Virus record (IMG/VR): IMGVR_UViG_3300044971_003100
Coordinates: 1-64,000 of that record
Length of the DNA: 64,000 nt
DNA from: a virus
Direction: 5' to 3' (one strand)
The first letter of the stretch is position 1, and each line of letters starts with the position of its first letter. Position numbers and translations under genes: made by a program. The notes under the pieces were generated by a model, which was not told the DNA's origin, ran no database searches, and saw nothing but the letters and a program-made list of their open reading frames with translations. Of this stretch, positions 6,368-13,143 are shown one piece after another.

Positions 6368-6517
6368 ATGGCCAAATGGAATTACGTTGACGCAACTTGC
6401 CAGTGCGGTAAAAGTCGTCGCGTAAGAATTGATCAATTTCGCCGCAGCGGCGAAGTTTGGAAATGTCTCAGTTGTTCACGTAAAGGAATACCTTCGCATA
6501 AAAGGGGTTCGGAATAA
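6368..6517 (+). CDS. Zinc-ribbon-like small protein (49 aa)
   Basis: Two CxC/CxxC-type knuckles, CQCGKSRRVR and KCLSCSRKG, separated by 22 residues, typical of a small zinc ribbon. Basic overall; likely nucleic-acid or protein binding. It follows an extended -10 promoter and its stop lies within the open frame of the HNH gene that follows. Confidence 0.7.
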   Translation: MAKWNYVDATCQCGKSRRVRIDQFRRSGEVWKCLSCSRKGIPSHKRGSE

Positions 6518-6936
6518 AAAACGATGATACGCGTTATGGCTCATATAAAAGCTATAATACAGCAAAAAGACGTTGTAAAACCAACCATAAAGGCGCTTAC
6601 AAAGCCATTGAGTTTCGATTTACTTCTTTTGACGAATGGTTTAATGAGCTTGGCCCACGACCAAAAGGTATGTCAGTCGACAGAATCAACACTCGCGGTC
6701 ATTACGAGCCAGGCAACGTCAGATGGGCGACTATCGCAGAGCAATGTAGAAACAGAAATAGCAATGTGATTGTAGAATACAACGGAACACTAATGTGCAT
6801 GACAGATGCGGCAAAAGCATCTGAAATTCCCTATGGAACACTTGAAAAAAGGATTAAAGCGGGATGTCCGCAAAGTCATCTTTTCTTGAAAAAGAGATGG
6901 AGATACCGGAACGGAAGACTAGCAGATATTGATTAG
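6514..6936 (+). CDS. HNH homing endonuclease without a standard start codon
   Basis: The frame is open from 6502. In-frame sequence SFDEWFNELGPRPKGMSVDR followed by INTRGHYEPGNVRWATIAEQ is the typical HNH homing endonuclease core, then CRNRNSN and a C-terminal DNA-binding segment (MTDAAKASEIPYGTLEKRIK). The core begins well before the first ATG (6670), so a start there would remove part of the nuclease. No ATG, GTG or TTG lies upstream in frame; the ATA at 6514 is the position used here. It may start at ATA, be reached by a frame change from the zinc-ribbon gene, or be a 5'-truncated copy. Confidence 0.6.
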   Translation: MKNDDTRYGSYKSYNTAKRRCKTNHKGAYKAIEFRFTSFDEWFNELGPRPKGMSVDRINTRGHYEPGNVRWATIAEQCRNRNSNVIVEYNGTLMCMTDAAKASEIPYGTLEKRIKAGCPQSHLFLKKRWRYRNGRLADID

Positions 6937-6980
6937 TATATGGAAAACACATCCAGGTAATTGGAGCCGGAGCAACAGAG

Positions 6981-7160
6981 ATGACTGAGTTCCCGTGGGA
7001 TATTGCAATCGGATTAGGTATCGTATTACTGGGGACCTTGTTGACAATCGTGTGGGTCCTAGCTTACGATCACCTGGAGAACGCGAATGCCGTTAAGGAA
7101 GGGCACCAGTCAGAAAACGATCAGCAGCAACATCCGCACACTAATCAAGGAAGGCCGTGA
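6981..7160 (+). CDS. Single-span membrane protein (59 aa)
   Basis: Residues 7-28 ([20 protein letters not shown]) form one membrane helix; the tail is polar and Gln/His-rich. Weak ribosome site. Its last 74 bases are shared, in another frame, with the start of the basic protein at 7087. Function unknown; holin- or spanin-like roles are possible but unsupported. Confidence 0.6.
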   Translation: MTEFPWDIAIGLGIVLLGTLLTIVWVLAYDHLENANAVKEGHQSENDQQQHPHTNQGRP

Positions 7161-7230
7161 CCCAAAACAAGCTCAAGCAATTGCTCTTAGTCAAGCCGCA
7201 TCTAGCAAAAAGAAAAAGCGCAAGCGGTAG
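7087..7230 (+). CDS. Conserved basic small protein (47 aa)
   Basis: [20 protein letters not shown], then [18 protein letters not shown] and a KKKKRKR tail. This matches a short phage protein family I recall (MPL-KGKS--I--NI--L--EG---KQAVAIAL). Overlaps the upstream membrane protein by 74 bp in another frame. Function unknown. Confidence 0.75.
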   Translation: MPLRKGTSQKTISSNIRTLIKEGRDPKQAQAIALSQAASSKKKKRKR

Positions 7231-7243
7231 CATTGACGCGCTG

Positions 7244-7387
7244 ATGATATTGATGAGCATCAGCTACATTGCGGTACTGGTTCTGGTGCTGGCATTCCAG
7301 GATTTGTTAATCTACGGTCCCTCTGAACCATGCCCGTCGATTACTAAACCATTCGGCGAGTGTAATAGGATCCTGCGGGCCGACTAA
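7244..7387 (+). CDS. Possible small membrane protein (47 aa)
   Basis: From the ATG at 7244 the frame begins with one hydrophobic span (SYIAVLVLVLAFQDLLIYG) and then a polar tail with two cysteines. The last 80 bases overlap the better supported minus-strand gene at 7307, so the tail may be a shadow of that gene. Confidence 0.35.
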   Translation: MILMSISYIAVLVLVLAFQDLLIYGPSEPCPSITKPFGECNRILRAD

Positions 7388-7624
7388 ATGGTTACTTGGA
7401 TCTGGGTCGCCCAGGTCCAGGTCAGCCATAAAGGTATCCAGGTCACCCTGCTGAGCGTCTTTTGTCATCGATAGCCTGCGTGCCTTTCTAAGGGCAGTGG
7501 CGACAGTTGGATTTCTGTCGCCCAACTTTTGGATCCATGTTATGTCATTTAGCTCCACTGGAGCACCAACGCTGATGCGTTCGCATATGAACTGAACCCT
7601 TAGGCGCATTGACGTCGACAGCAT
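7307..7624 (-). CDS. Conserved cyanophage-like hypothetical protein
   Basis: 105 residues. MRLRVQFICERISVGAPVEL, DITWIQKLGDRNPTV, an arginine-rich helix, then LDTFMADLDLGDPDPSNHL. The DLGDPDPSNH motif and overall layout resemble small proteins I recall from marine Synechococcus phages. Start at 7624; an ATG at 7609 is also possible. Function unknown. Confidence 0.8.
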   Translation of the reverse strand: MLSTSMRLRVQFICERISVGAPVELNDITWIQKLGDRNPTVATALRKARRLSMTKDAQQGDLDTFMADLDLGDPDPSNHLVGPQDPITLAEWFSNRRAWFRGTVD

Positions 7625-7683
7625 GCTAAAGTGTCACACGCTCAACAGTATTCCATTTAATGGTCACAGTTTGACTGACCTGG

Positions 7684-7860
7684 CTAATCTTTACCTTGCT
7701 GGGCAAACAACCACCTGAGATAAGCGAACTTTTTTAACTTATCTTGTTTGATTACCCGCTCTTTGATCACAGCAAGCTCAGATACTGGCTCCTGCTGTGC
7801 GTCTTCGCCACCTGGAGCGCCAACAGTGTACTGGACTCCACGATAAGTAGCAATAGTCAT
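7684..7860 (-). CDS. Small protein with TYRGVQY motif (58 aa)
   Basis: AAGGAG lies 5 nt before the ATG. It starts MTIATYRGVQYTVGAP and ends in a helix, KERVIKQDKLKKFAYLRWLF. The TYRGV-Y opening is seen in small cyanobacterial proteins of the DUF4278 type, a further hint at a cyanobacterial host. Transcribed from the extended -10 promoter at 7951, about 85 nt upstream. Confidence 0.75.
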   Translation of the reverse strand: MTIATYRGVQYTVGAPGGEDAQQEPVSELAVIKERVIKQDKLKKFAYLRWLFAQQGKD

Positions 7861-7950
7861 GTGTCTCCTTAACTGGGTTAAAGAGCGTTCCTTCGGTGAT
7901 TACCTACTTCCGTCGTTTGCGGTTAAATACGCAAAAGATGAACGTACTTT

Positions 7951-7959
7951 AGTATACCA
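7951..7959 (-). promoter_or_regulatory. Extended -10 promoter (TGG TATACT)
   Basis: Minus-strand TGG at 7959-7957 followed by TATACT at 7956-7951, identical to the elements at 3588 and 6339. It faces the gene at 7684 with an ~85-nt leader containing an imperfect hairpin. Confidence 0.55.
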
Positions 7960-8011
7960 TGGGTAGAATATCAGTAATCACAGTAAATGCCATTTATCAG
8001 GAATATAACTA

Positions 8012-8266
8012 ATGACTGAATACAACGCATACGGGGAGCTGTACGACCAACGCCCAGAGCTGGTCATACATGAACGACTCAGGCACAGCGGCAGCGTGCG
8101 CGAGCTAGTCGAACTTGCCAGTCGCCAGAACTTCAAGGTTTACTTTGATCGCGGTCCACTACGTCAAGATGCAATGATAAAGTGGCACGAAGAAACTGGG
8201 CTTCGACCTGAAAGTCACTCGGTATCCTCAGCGCTGCGATACTTCAGGAGACCCTCCTCTTCGTGA
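8012..8266 (+). CDS. Hypothetical protein (84 aa)
   Basis: AGGA is about 9 nt upstream of the ATG. The product MTEYNAYGELYDQRPELVIH continues with RELVELASRQNFKVYFDRG and IKWHEETGLRPESHS. No known domain; the layout looks like a small alpha/beta protein. The 3' end overlaps the convergent gene at 8215 by 52 bp. Confidence 0.6.
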   Translation: MTEYNAYGELYDQRPELVIHERLRHSGSVRELVELASRQNFKVYFDRGPLRQDAMIKWHEETGLRPESHSVSSALRYFRRPSSS

Positions 8267-8451
8267 ATCCAGGTCTTCAGTTGCCCTACATAAGAACGCA
8301 GAAAGTTAGCCTGCTCGATGTGCCACGTGTTACCTGTCTTCAGGTATAGGTCAACATGGCTATCAATAGCCTTCAGGCAGTGATGGATAGGGGCGTTCCA
8401 CCGCTCCCTGATGGGGGTATCCCAGGTGCGTTTTGATGGTTGCGTGTCCAT
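8215..8451 (-). CDS. Conserved cyanophage-like hypothetical protein
   Basis: 78 residues: TWDTPIRERWNAPIHHCLKA, IDSHVDLYLKTGNTWHIEQA, NFLRSYVGQLKTWIHEEE. All helical and similar to short cyanophage proteins I recall with a W-x-x-P-I-R/W-x-x-P-I-H pattern. Function unknown. Confidence 0.8.
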   Translation of the reverse strand: MDTQPSKRTWDTPIRERWNAPIHHCLKAIDSHVDLYLKTGNTWHIEQANFLRSYVGQLKTWIHEEEGLLKYRSAEDTE

Positions 8452-8477
8452 ACAAAAGTTTACCTGAATGTTCGGGA

Positions 8478-8558
8478 CTAACTCCTGTTACTACCTCGGT
8501 GATCCAGCTCATACATTGCGGATATTTTCAGATCCTCCCAATCACTGGGAGGATTCAT
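8478..8558 (-). CDS. Possible small gene with uncertain start
   Basis: From the ATG at 8558 only 26 codons remain, but the frame is open and looks coding further upstream (IDPEIQDYPFSGLNRARS just before), where it overlaps the end of the gene at 8608. No ATG/GTG/TTG is available there; an ATT overlapping that gene's stop is a possible start. A 9-bp inverted repeat (ATCCTCCCA / TGGGAGGAT, 8532-8554) lies inside it without a T run. Confidence 0.35.
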   Translation of the reverse strand: MNPPSDWEDLKISAMYELDHRGSNRS

Positions 8559-8607
8559 GGACCTTGCTCTATTCAGACCAGAGAACGGGTAATCCTGAAT
8601 TTCTGGA

Positions 8608-9012
8608 TCAATCTTCAGACTGTTCAGTTGTTTCCTGAGTGCTTGAGTTCTCGGCTTCCTGAGCGTATATGATTTTTGCCTCATCCGCCATTTGCTTGTA
8701 TTCTGCCTGTATGTCCTCGTCATCTAATACAGTCTGATGACCATAAGATTCCAACAAGGCAAGGACCGCACCCACTAGCAAATTAGACTGATCCGGTCCA
8801 GCAAGAGTTATTTGCTGAACAGGTGAATCGGCAAAATCATGATCAACTGGAGTTTCCCAGATGTCTATGCCAAGAAATTCTCCATCATAAGATACCTCCA
8901 TCTTTCCCTTGTATTCAGCAAAGCCACCCGGCTCATTCACATCCTTAAGCTGAAACTTGTAGTCATCCAGGGTGATAACCATGCGTGACTCTTCGCTGAT
9001 TTCGTTAGACAT
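8608..9012 (-). CDS. Hypothetical acidic protein (134 aa)
   Basis: Acidic, with MVITLDDYKFQLKDVNEPGG and YDGEFLGIDIWETPVD in a likely beta-rich first half, then a helix (LLVGAVLALLESYGHQ) and a Glu/Thr-rich tail. The ATG at 9012 directly follows the T run of a terminator hairpin and has no ribosome site; an ATG at 8982 preceded by GAAGAG is an alternative start. Function unknown. Confidence 0.75.
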   Translation of the reverse strand: MSNEISEESRMVITLDDYKFQLKDVNEPGGFAEYKGKMEVSYDGEFLGIDIWETPVDHDFADSPVQQITLAGPDQSNLLVGAVLALLESYGHQTVLDDEDIQAEYKQMADEAKIIYAQEAENSSTQETTEQSED

Positions 9013-9039
9013 AAAAAAGCGCTAGCTCGTGGCCAGCGC
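9013..9039 (-). terminator. Intrinsic terminator flush with the next start codon
   Basis: Minus-strand stem 9039-9035/9023-9019 with an inner pairing GGC/GCT-like segment, followed by six T (9018-9013). The next base begins the ATG at 9012. Confidence 0.7.
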
Positions 9040-9099
9040 CAGTTTAGCACTCTCCTCACACACGGCAACCCCTTGCCGCGTGCTCAGCTTAGCGGATCA

Positions 9100-9537
9100 T
9101 CAGATGTTCACCCATGAATATCTGTAAATAATTGCATACACGTTTTTGGCGCTGCAATTATAGATGCGTCCAAGCTGATCTGCGGCGGCATTTTTGGAGC
9201 CGCAGGCTTTTACGGTTGCGTCCCAGTTTTGTCTGATCTCCCTAACGTCTTGTTCGTTCAATCGACGCTGAGGCACGCGCTTGGATCTGCCCGCGAGTGC
9301 CACTGATGCGGACTTCTCAATCAGTCCAACCACAGCTTGCTGGCGGCCCGTTGCGACTGGTGTCACGCTGACAGTGTTTGTGATCGCTTTTACTGGCGGG
9401 TGGGTTTCCGCGAATTTATCAGTACCGATCCTGATTTTCGTGACAACATCTCCTTGAGACAACCTTAGTACCAGGCCTGGGCCGGACAGACTGAGATCGC
9501 AGCTTGTTACGTCGCAGAAATCGAGGATTCGTTCCAT
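9100..9537 (-). CDS. Protein with C-terminal helix-turn-helix
   Basis: 145 residues. The N-terminal half is beta-rich (SCDLSLSGPGLVLRLSQGDV). The C-terminal half reads RRLNEQDVREIRQNWDATVK, then SKNAAADQLGRIYNCSAKNV and YAIIYRYSW, a helix-turn-helix repeat like those found near phage HNH nucleases. Probably DNA binding; could be a regulator. Confidence 0.75.
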   Translation of the reverse strand: MERILDFCDVTSCDLSLSGPGLVLRLSQGDVVTKIRIGTDKFAETHPPVKAITNTVSVTPVATGRQQAVVGLIEKSASVALAGRSKRVPQRRLNEQDVREIRQNWDATVKACGSKNAAADQLGRIYNCSAKNVYAIIYRYSWVNI

Positions 9538-9667
9538 GTCTTAATGATGGTAGTGGGATTTGATTGCATAACAACAGGTTGCTTACCTGTGTCTTAACCA
9601 TAGACCCTGATTTGTCATAGTGTCAAGACCTTCGGGATTTGTTCGGAATTGACCCAGGGCGCCTACG

Positions 9668-9691
9668 AGAAAACCTCCCAATGCGGGAGGT
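9668..9691 (-). terminator. Intrinsic terminator
   Basis: ACCTCCC (9673-9679) pairs with GGGAGGT (9685-9691) around a 5-nt loop, followed on the minus strand by TTTTCTC. It lies 35 bp after the gene at 9726. The rest of 9538-9725 shows nothing clear. Confidence 0.65.
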
Positions 9692-9725
9692 CTTACTGGG
9701 GCCCACCATGAGGTCAGTCCGAGTT

Positions 9726-9923
9726 TTATTCGATTTGCTCCGCTGCGTCCTTGAGTGCTTCGACGACGGCCGAGCGACCAAATCCGCAACCAATCAGAAA
9801 CGTAGCGATATTAGCAATAGAGTGATGAATAGTTGTATCAGCAAATCGCGTACAATTTACATTGCGACCAACGCGGTACTTGACAACAAAGCCATCTTTC
9901 TTGTGTTCAAGGTTGTTCGTCAT
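9726..9923 (-). CDS. Hypothetical small protein (65 aa)
   Basis: Start chosen at the ATG that overlaps the upstream stop (TAATG). Contains KDGFVVKYRVGRNVNCTRFA and a C-terminal helix FGRSAVVEALKDAAEQIE. Last gene of an operon ended by the terminator at 9668. Function unknown. Confidence 0.75.
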   Translation of the reverse strand: MTNNLEHKKDGFVVKYRVGRNVNCTRFADTTIHHSIANIATFLIGCGFGRSAVVEALKDAAEQIE

Positions 9924-10105
9924 TAGCAAGAGGGATCGCCCTTGCCGCACAGGCACCGGGCGCAAAGCTGGGTGAACCGCATCATCTTAGCAGGGTGAAC
10001 CGTGCTAGGCAGGTAACTGATCGCTGCCTTCAATACAATCAGCTCATCCCGCTCGTCTTGGGTCAGGTTATCGAGACACCAGGGTGTGGTTGAGGTAAAT
10101 TGCAT
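9923..10105 (-). CDS. Hypothetical small protein (60 aa)
   Basis: DERDELIVLKAAISYLPSTV, then HPAKMMRFTQLCARCLCGKG. Two CxC/CxxC-like cysteine pairs at the C-terminus could bind a metal. Its start lies within the preceding membrane-protein gene (38-bp overlap in another frame). Confidence 0.65.
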   Translation of the reverse strand: MQFTSTTPWCLDNLTQDERDELIVLKAAISYLPSTVHPAKMMRFTQLCARCLCGKGDPSC

Positions 10106-10217
10106 GGAAGATTCCGGTCAGGATTACCAAACCCAGAATACCAGACACGATGGCAACCCGAACCTCGTGGTTACGGATCTTAGCCTGGATTGTCTTTATG
10201 ATTTCTTCATCAGTCAT
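10068..10217 (-). CDS. Single-span membrane protein (49 aa)
   Basis: MTDEEIIKTIQAKIRNHEVR precedes one hydrophobic helix (VAIVSGILGLVILTGIFHAI). ATG overlaps the upstream stop as ATGA. A short charged N-terminus plus one span. Function unknown. Confidence 0.7.
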   Translation of the reverse strand: MTDEEIIKTIQAKIRNHEVRVAIVSGILGLVILTGIFHAIYLNHTLVSR

Positions 10218-10414
10218 ACCAGTCCCTCTAACCGATTCCTGATGGTTTCCAACAGTATCTTATCAACATTGCCATAGATCTCCTTGATGGCCACTTCGGC
10301 CATGACATATGTTGCCAGCGGTGGCTCCAATGGATCATTACTTGATCGGCAAACTTCCCACATCTTTCTTGCTACCTTTTCCCTGAGTTCAGGTATATGC
10401 AATGGTTTATCCAT
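10214..10414 (-). CDS. Hypothetical small protein (66 aa)
   Basis: Helical protein starting MDKPLHIPELREKVARKMWE and ending VDKILLETIRNRLEGLV. Starts 2 nt after the upstream stop. No family recognised. Confidence 0.75.
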   Translation of the reverse strand: MDKPLHIPELREKVARKMWEVCRSSNDPLEPPLATYVMAEVAIKEIYGNVDKILLETIRNRLEGLV

Positions 10415-10416
10415 TA

Positions 10417-10599
10417 TTACGACTTGGCAATAGATATTGATCCGTCTTCATTTTCGGTCCATATCAACTCATCGTCTTCATTCCACCCAAGTTGCCCTAT
10501 CAGATCATCCGAAAAGTTAAGAACAGCAAACTCTTCTCCATCCTGCTCTTCCCAGGAGAGCCAGCAATCATGACGACTTAAGCAGCTTCCGCCTGACAT
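10417..10599 (-). CDS. AbrB-like small phage protein (60 aa)
   Basis: C-terminal half LIGQLGWNEDDELIWTENED followed by GSISIAKS resembles the swapped-hairpin AbrB/MazE-type fold and short phage proteins with a GW--GD-L-W--N-DG motif. These often bind DNA as antitoxins or regulators; no toxin gene is next to it. Starts inside the end of the gene at 10578 (22-bp overlap). Confidence 0.65.
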   Translation of the reverse strand: MSGGSCLSRHDCWLSWEEQDGEEFAVLNFSDDLIGQLGWNEDDELIWTENEDGSISIAKS

Positions 10600-11072
10600 T
10601 TCAAGTCCTCAATTGGTTTCAGGTTTGATTGTGGGATGCTGTAACAGGGCCTTCCTGGGGCGTACTCTTTTATGCATTCCCTGGGGATCATGGAACCATG
10701 AATCCACCCATGGATAAATATACGCCTGTGTTGTATCGTAACTAGCACATAGGTCTTTTCAAGGTCGTCATCCAATTGTACCAATAAATCCCAGTGATGA
10801 CAGGGCCTGCACTTTACGTCGATCTTTCCAGGTAAATCAGACGACCCCCTGACAGGATTTGTATCCTGAAATACAAATTCTTCAAGTCCAAGGTAAATTG
10901 CTACCGCTAACTCTGCCCCAGCTCCTATTTTGTGCTTTTCTAGGGCCTCTGGGCCAGTTGCAGGCCCCTTGTTGCGACCTTTGCGCCCAAGCCTTTGATT
11001 AGAGTCTTGCCGCCTTGCGGCCTCTTCTAGAGCACGCTGGCGTTGCGCTGGTGTAAAGAAAAACTCGACCAT
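10578..11072 (-). CDS. Probable PD-(D/E)XK nuclease-like protein
   Basis: 164 residues. Glu-containing helix (GAGAELAVAIYLGLEEFVF) followed by SSDLPGKIDVKCRP, fitting the D...(D/E)xK active-site layout (SD, then IDVK). Family assignment rests on these residues only. The ATG at 11072 comes immediately after the T run of a strong terminator and no ribosome site is present, so its expression probably needs read-through or leaderless initiation. Confidence 0.6.
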   Translation of the reverse strand: MVEFFFTPAQRQRALEEAARRQDSNQRLGRKGRNKGPATGPEALEKHKIGAGAELAVAIYLGLEEFVFQDTNPVRGSSDLPGKIDVKCRPCHHWDLLVQLDDDLEKTYVLVTIQHRRIFIHGWIHGSMIPRECIKEYAPGRPCYSIPQSNLKPIEDLKCQAEAA

Positions 11073-11092
11073 AAAAAAGGGGGGAGCCCCCC
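11073..11092 (-). terminator. Strong intrinsic terminator flush with the next start codon
   Basis: CCCCCC (11087-11092) and GGGGGG (11079-11084) pair, followed on the minus strand by six T (11078-11073) and directly by the ATG at 11072. It ends the RlpA-like transcription unit. Confidence 0.8.
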
Positions 11093-11109
11093 ACATTAGC
11101 TGTTCAATG

Positions 11110-11478
11110 TCAAGCGAGCCGCGTATAACAGACCTTGGCGGTTCCCTGCGAGGGATTGGCCACCTTCAGGAAGGCGCCGTAGCTCAGATCTAGCCCACGA
11201 CCATGAACGTATGGGCCGCGATCATTGACACGAACTGTTACGGATTTACCTGTGTCAGCGTTGAAAACCAAGAGCATGGATCCGAATGGCAGGCGGGGAT
11301 GAGCCGTGGTGATGCCGTGTCCATTGAATCGTTCTCCATTAGCGGTTTTTTTACCATGAAAACCATCACCATGGCCATAGTAAGAGGCCGTAGTGCATTG
11401 CTTGTTGATTGCTTGTGCTGGATTGAATGACGAGAAGACCAGCGAAGCAACGCCAAGCAGACTGATTGTTTTAAGCAA
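11110..11478 (-). CDS. Secreted RlpA-like cell-wall protein
   Basis: 122 residues. A signal peptide (MLKTISLLGVASLVFSSFNPAQA) is followed by a double-psi beta-barrel typical of RlpA: ASYYGHGDGFHGKKTANGER, TTAHPRLPFGSMLLV, VRVNDRGPYVHGRGLDLSYG. RlpA proteins act in the periplasm on peptidoglycan; some are lytic transglycosylases. The VNDRGP and aspartate-bearing LDLS segments are intact. It lies downstream of several tiny membrane proteins, so it may help lysis or entry. Confidence 0.88.
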   Translation of the reverse strand: MLKTISLLGVASLVFSSFNPAQAINKQCTTASYYGHGDGFHGKKTANGERFNGHGITTAHPRLPFGSMLLVFNADTGKSVTVRVNDRGPYVHGRGLDLSYGAFLKVANPSQGTAKVCYTRLA

Positions 11479-11516
11479 TGATCGAAACAGAACTCTACAC
11501 TACTGCCACCCAGTAG

Positions 11517-11618
11517 TCAGGTCCAGAGATGATTGGAACCACTCAAAAAAAATGGTTGGTATTGACAGGCTACCGAAGCCCAACGATTTCTGTCTAAGGT
11601 GTCAGGTTTTGCTGACAT
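11517..11618 (-). CDS. Small hypothetical protein (33 aa)
   Basis: ATG overlaps the previous stop (TAATG). Product MSAKPDTLDRNRWASVACQY continues QPFFLSGSNHLWT. Its reality rests on the overlap chain. Unknown function. Confidence 0.45.
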   Translation of the reverse strand: MSAKPDTLDRNRWASVACQYQPFFLSGSNHLWT

Positions 11619-11746
11619 TAGTCGGTGTCGGTATGGTTTCTGTGGTCACGCAATACGCGAGAAGTAAACTTAATAGACAGATAGCCGGTCAACAGCACGA
11701 GCAAGATTGGGGCAAGCGAATACCAGAAAGATTCTAATGTTGTCAC
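11618..11746 (-). CDS. Tiny single-span membrane protein (42 aa)
   Basis: GTG start overlaps the upstream stop (GTGA). One hydrophobic helix (FWYSLAPILLVLLTGYLSI) is followed by a basic, polar tail. Second of two tiny membrane genes before the RlpA-like gene; a holin-like role is possible. Confidence 0.5.
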   Translation of the reverse strand: MTTLESFWYSLAPILLVLLTGYLSIKFTSRVLRDHRNHTDTD

Positions 11747-11838
11747 CGGTGTCCACCAAAGTAAAGAATCAGGAAGATAGCTATACCTGCCATTAGGGAC
11801 ATATTCAATGCGTAAAGTACAGCGTTCAGTTCTTCCAT
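11743..11838 (-). CDS. Tiny single-span membrane protein (31 aa)
   Basis: MEELNAVLYALNMSLMAGIA continues IFLILYFGGHR: one membrane helix with acidic N-terminus. It starts 13 bp inside the preceding gene and ends in a GTGA overlap with the next. Too short for certainty. Confidence 0.45.
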   Translation of the reverse strand: MEELNAVLYALNMSLMAGIAIFLILYFGGHR

Positions 11839-12008
11839 GAGTCGTCCAACTGAATAATGCTTTCGATTTCCTGGCCAGGCCAGTACTCTCTGGATGTTGC
11901 GTGTGCGTGTGTCATGCCACAGGCATACAGTACTCTAAAGGAGTCGTCCCTGTACAGCACTTTGTACATGTGCAAGGCCCTTGGGTAAGACTTTGTCGGT
12001 AACACCAT
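11826..12008 (-). CDS. Hypothetical small protein (60 aa)
   Basis: The likely core begins MYKVLYRDDSFRVLYACGMT; that ATG (11969), preceded by AAGGG, is an alternative start. Ends EIESIIQLDDSWKN. First gene of the run of tiny genes leading to the RlpA-like gene, after the terminator at 12071. Function unknown. Confidence 0.6.
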   Translation of the reverse strand: MVLPTKSYPRALHMYKVLYRDDSFRVLYACGMTHAHATSREYWPGQEIESIIQLDDSWKN

Positions 12009-12070
12009 CAGCAATTCTCTATGTAATATGAATGAGTGCAGACAGTTAGAGGCAGCAGATTAAGTTCCAA

Positions 12071-12103
12071 CAAAAAATAGGGACACAGCATGCTGATCCC
12101 TAT
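12071..12103 (-). terminator. Intrinsic terminator
   Basis: ATAGGGA (12077-12083) pairs with TCCCTAT (12097-12103), with an inner CAGC/GCTG stem, followed on the minus strand by six T. It ends the unit carrying the genes at 12180 and 12466. Confidence 0.75.
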
Positions 12104-12179
12104 TCCGTGTTGTTTGCCAATCGCAAGACTGATTGAGGTATCAACATTTGATCCGCTTGGGTAACGGATCAACAGTAGT

Positions 12180-12473
12180 TCAAGCAGTGTCCACTTTCCG
12201 AGCTTTCCCAGGTTCTTCGCAATTGTTCTTGTTCTTGCGTACCTTTCTGTTTTCACGAATCTTATCCCGGATTGCACCCCAGTTTAAGAGATGACCAAAG
12301 TCACGTGGTTCTGTTACCATAACATTTCGCTTAGCGCAGATGCCACAATTTCCCTCATGATAGGTAGCGCAATTGTCGGACGGACCAGTATAAGAACCAG
12401 AAGCGTACCATCTGCCATATTGGTGGCCACAATCATTGCAGATGTAGTCTGGGTACGGGATTTGCCTAGGCAT
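12180..12473 (-). CDS. Zinc-binding-like conserved phage protein
   Basis: 97 residues with ICNDCGHQYGRWYASGSYTG, then CATYHEGNCGICAKRNVM and TEPRDFGHL. Two cysteine pairs plus His suggest one or two zinc sites. The GRWY--G-YTG---HC-TYHEG-CG-C pattern is one I recall from cyanophages. The basic tail could bind nucleic acid. Starts inside the end of the gene at 12466 (8-bp overlap). Confidence 0.85.
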   Translation of the reverse strand: MPRQIPYPDYICNDCGHQYGRWYASGSYTGPSDNCATYHEGNCGICAKRNVMVTEPRDFGHLLNWGAIRDKIRENRKVRKNKNNCEEPGKARKVDTA

Positions 12474-13074
12474 TGCGAGAGGCCAGCCTTTTGTTTTTCT
12501 CGTAAGTCACGGTACCGCCAACCATCTTTTTCTTCATGATCTCCCAGTCTTGATTAACATCAGACGACTCGATCAACAGCTCGTCAGGATCCGACTTCAG
12601 GACAATGTTCCTGGCATGGCGCTGCCCAACGGGGGTCTTCTTTTCTCCTTTGCCAAAGAAGAAAGAACCACCGCCACTGGGATCCCTGAATATCCTGACC
12701 TTTTCGGGGATCACGCCATGCGTACCAAGGCAGTCAAGCAGACCATTCAGCCTTTCCACCGTTGTCTTCGTGGGGCAGCCATCCGCAGTAAAGGTGGTAC
12801 CAAGGGAGATTTGTGTATGAATAACCTCTTCGTCGGGCAAGGAGATGGACAGTGCAAGGATTGTCTCACCATGCAGTCGAACGAACAGGCTTTTGCTGCG
12901 CTTGTCTTCCTGTACGACATCAATGGTCGTATTGTGAATCGAAGTACGGTGCGCCTCCGACTTACCAAGCAGAAAGTCCTCAACCTCTCGGACGGCGAAC
13001 TGGGTCAGAGGACGGTTTGAACGCCTGACGGGTGCGCCACAAATTTCATCGGATGAAAGCGTGTCAATGGTCAT
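12466..13074 (-). CDS. Hypothetical protein (202 aa)
   Basis: A beta-rich middle (SLFVRLHGETILALSISLPD, EEVIHTQISLGTTFT) and a segment FRDPSGGGSFFFGKGEKKTP with many glycines and lysines. No known domain recognised. Start at 13074; no strong ribosome site. Function unknown. Confidence 0.8.
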   Translation of the reverse strand: MTIDTLSSDEICGAPVRRSNRPLTQFAVREVEDFLLGKSEAHRTSIHNTTIDVVQEDKRSKSLFVRLHGETILALSISLPDEEVIHTQISLGTTFTADGCPTKTTVERLNGLLDCLGTHGVIPEKVRIFRDPSGGGSFFFGKGEKKTPVGQRHARNIVLKSDPDELLIESSDVNQDWEIMKKKMVGGTVTYEKNKRLASRNA

Positions 13075-13143
13075 GGGGTCTTCCCTCTAGAACAGGCTCA
13101 ACATTAGCACGACTGGTCCCCTGTACGAAAATTGTTACAAATC

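Noticed and set aside
12008-12277. 89-codon minus-strand frame
   Set aside because: Runs through a terminator hairpin and overlaps the zinc-binding gene in another frame.
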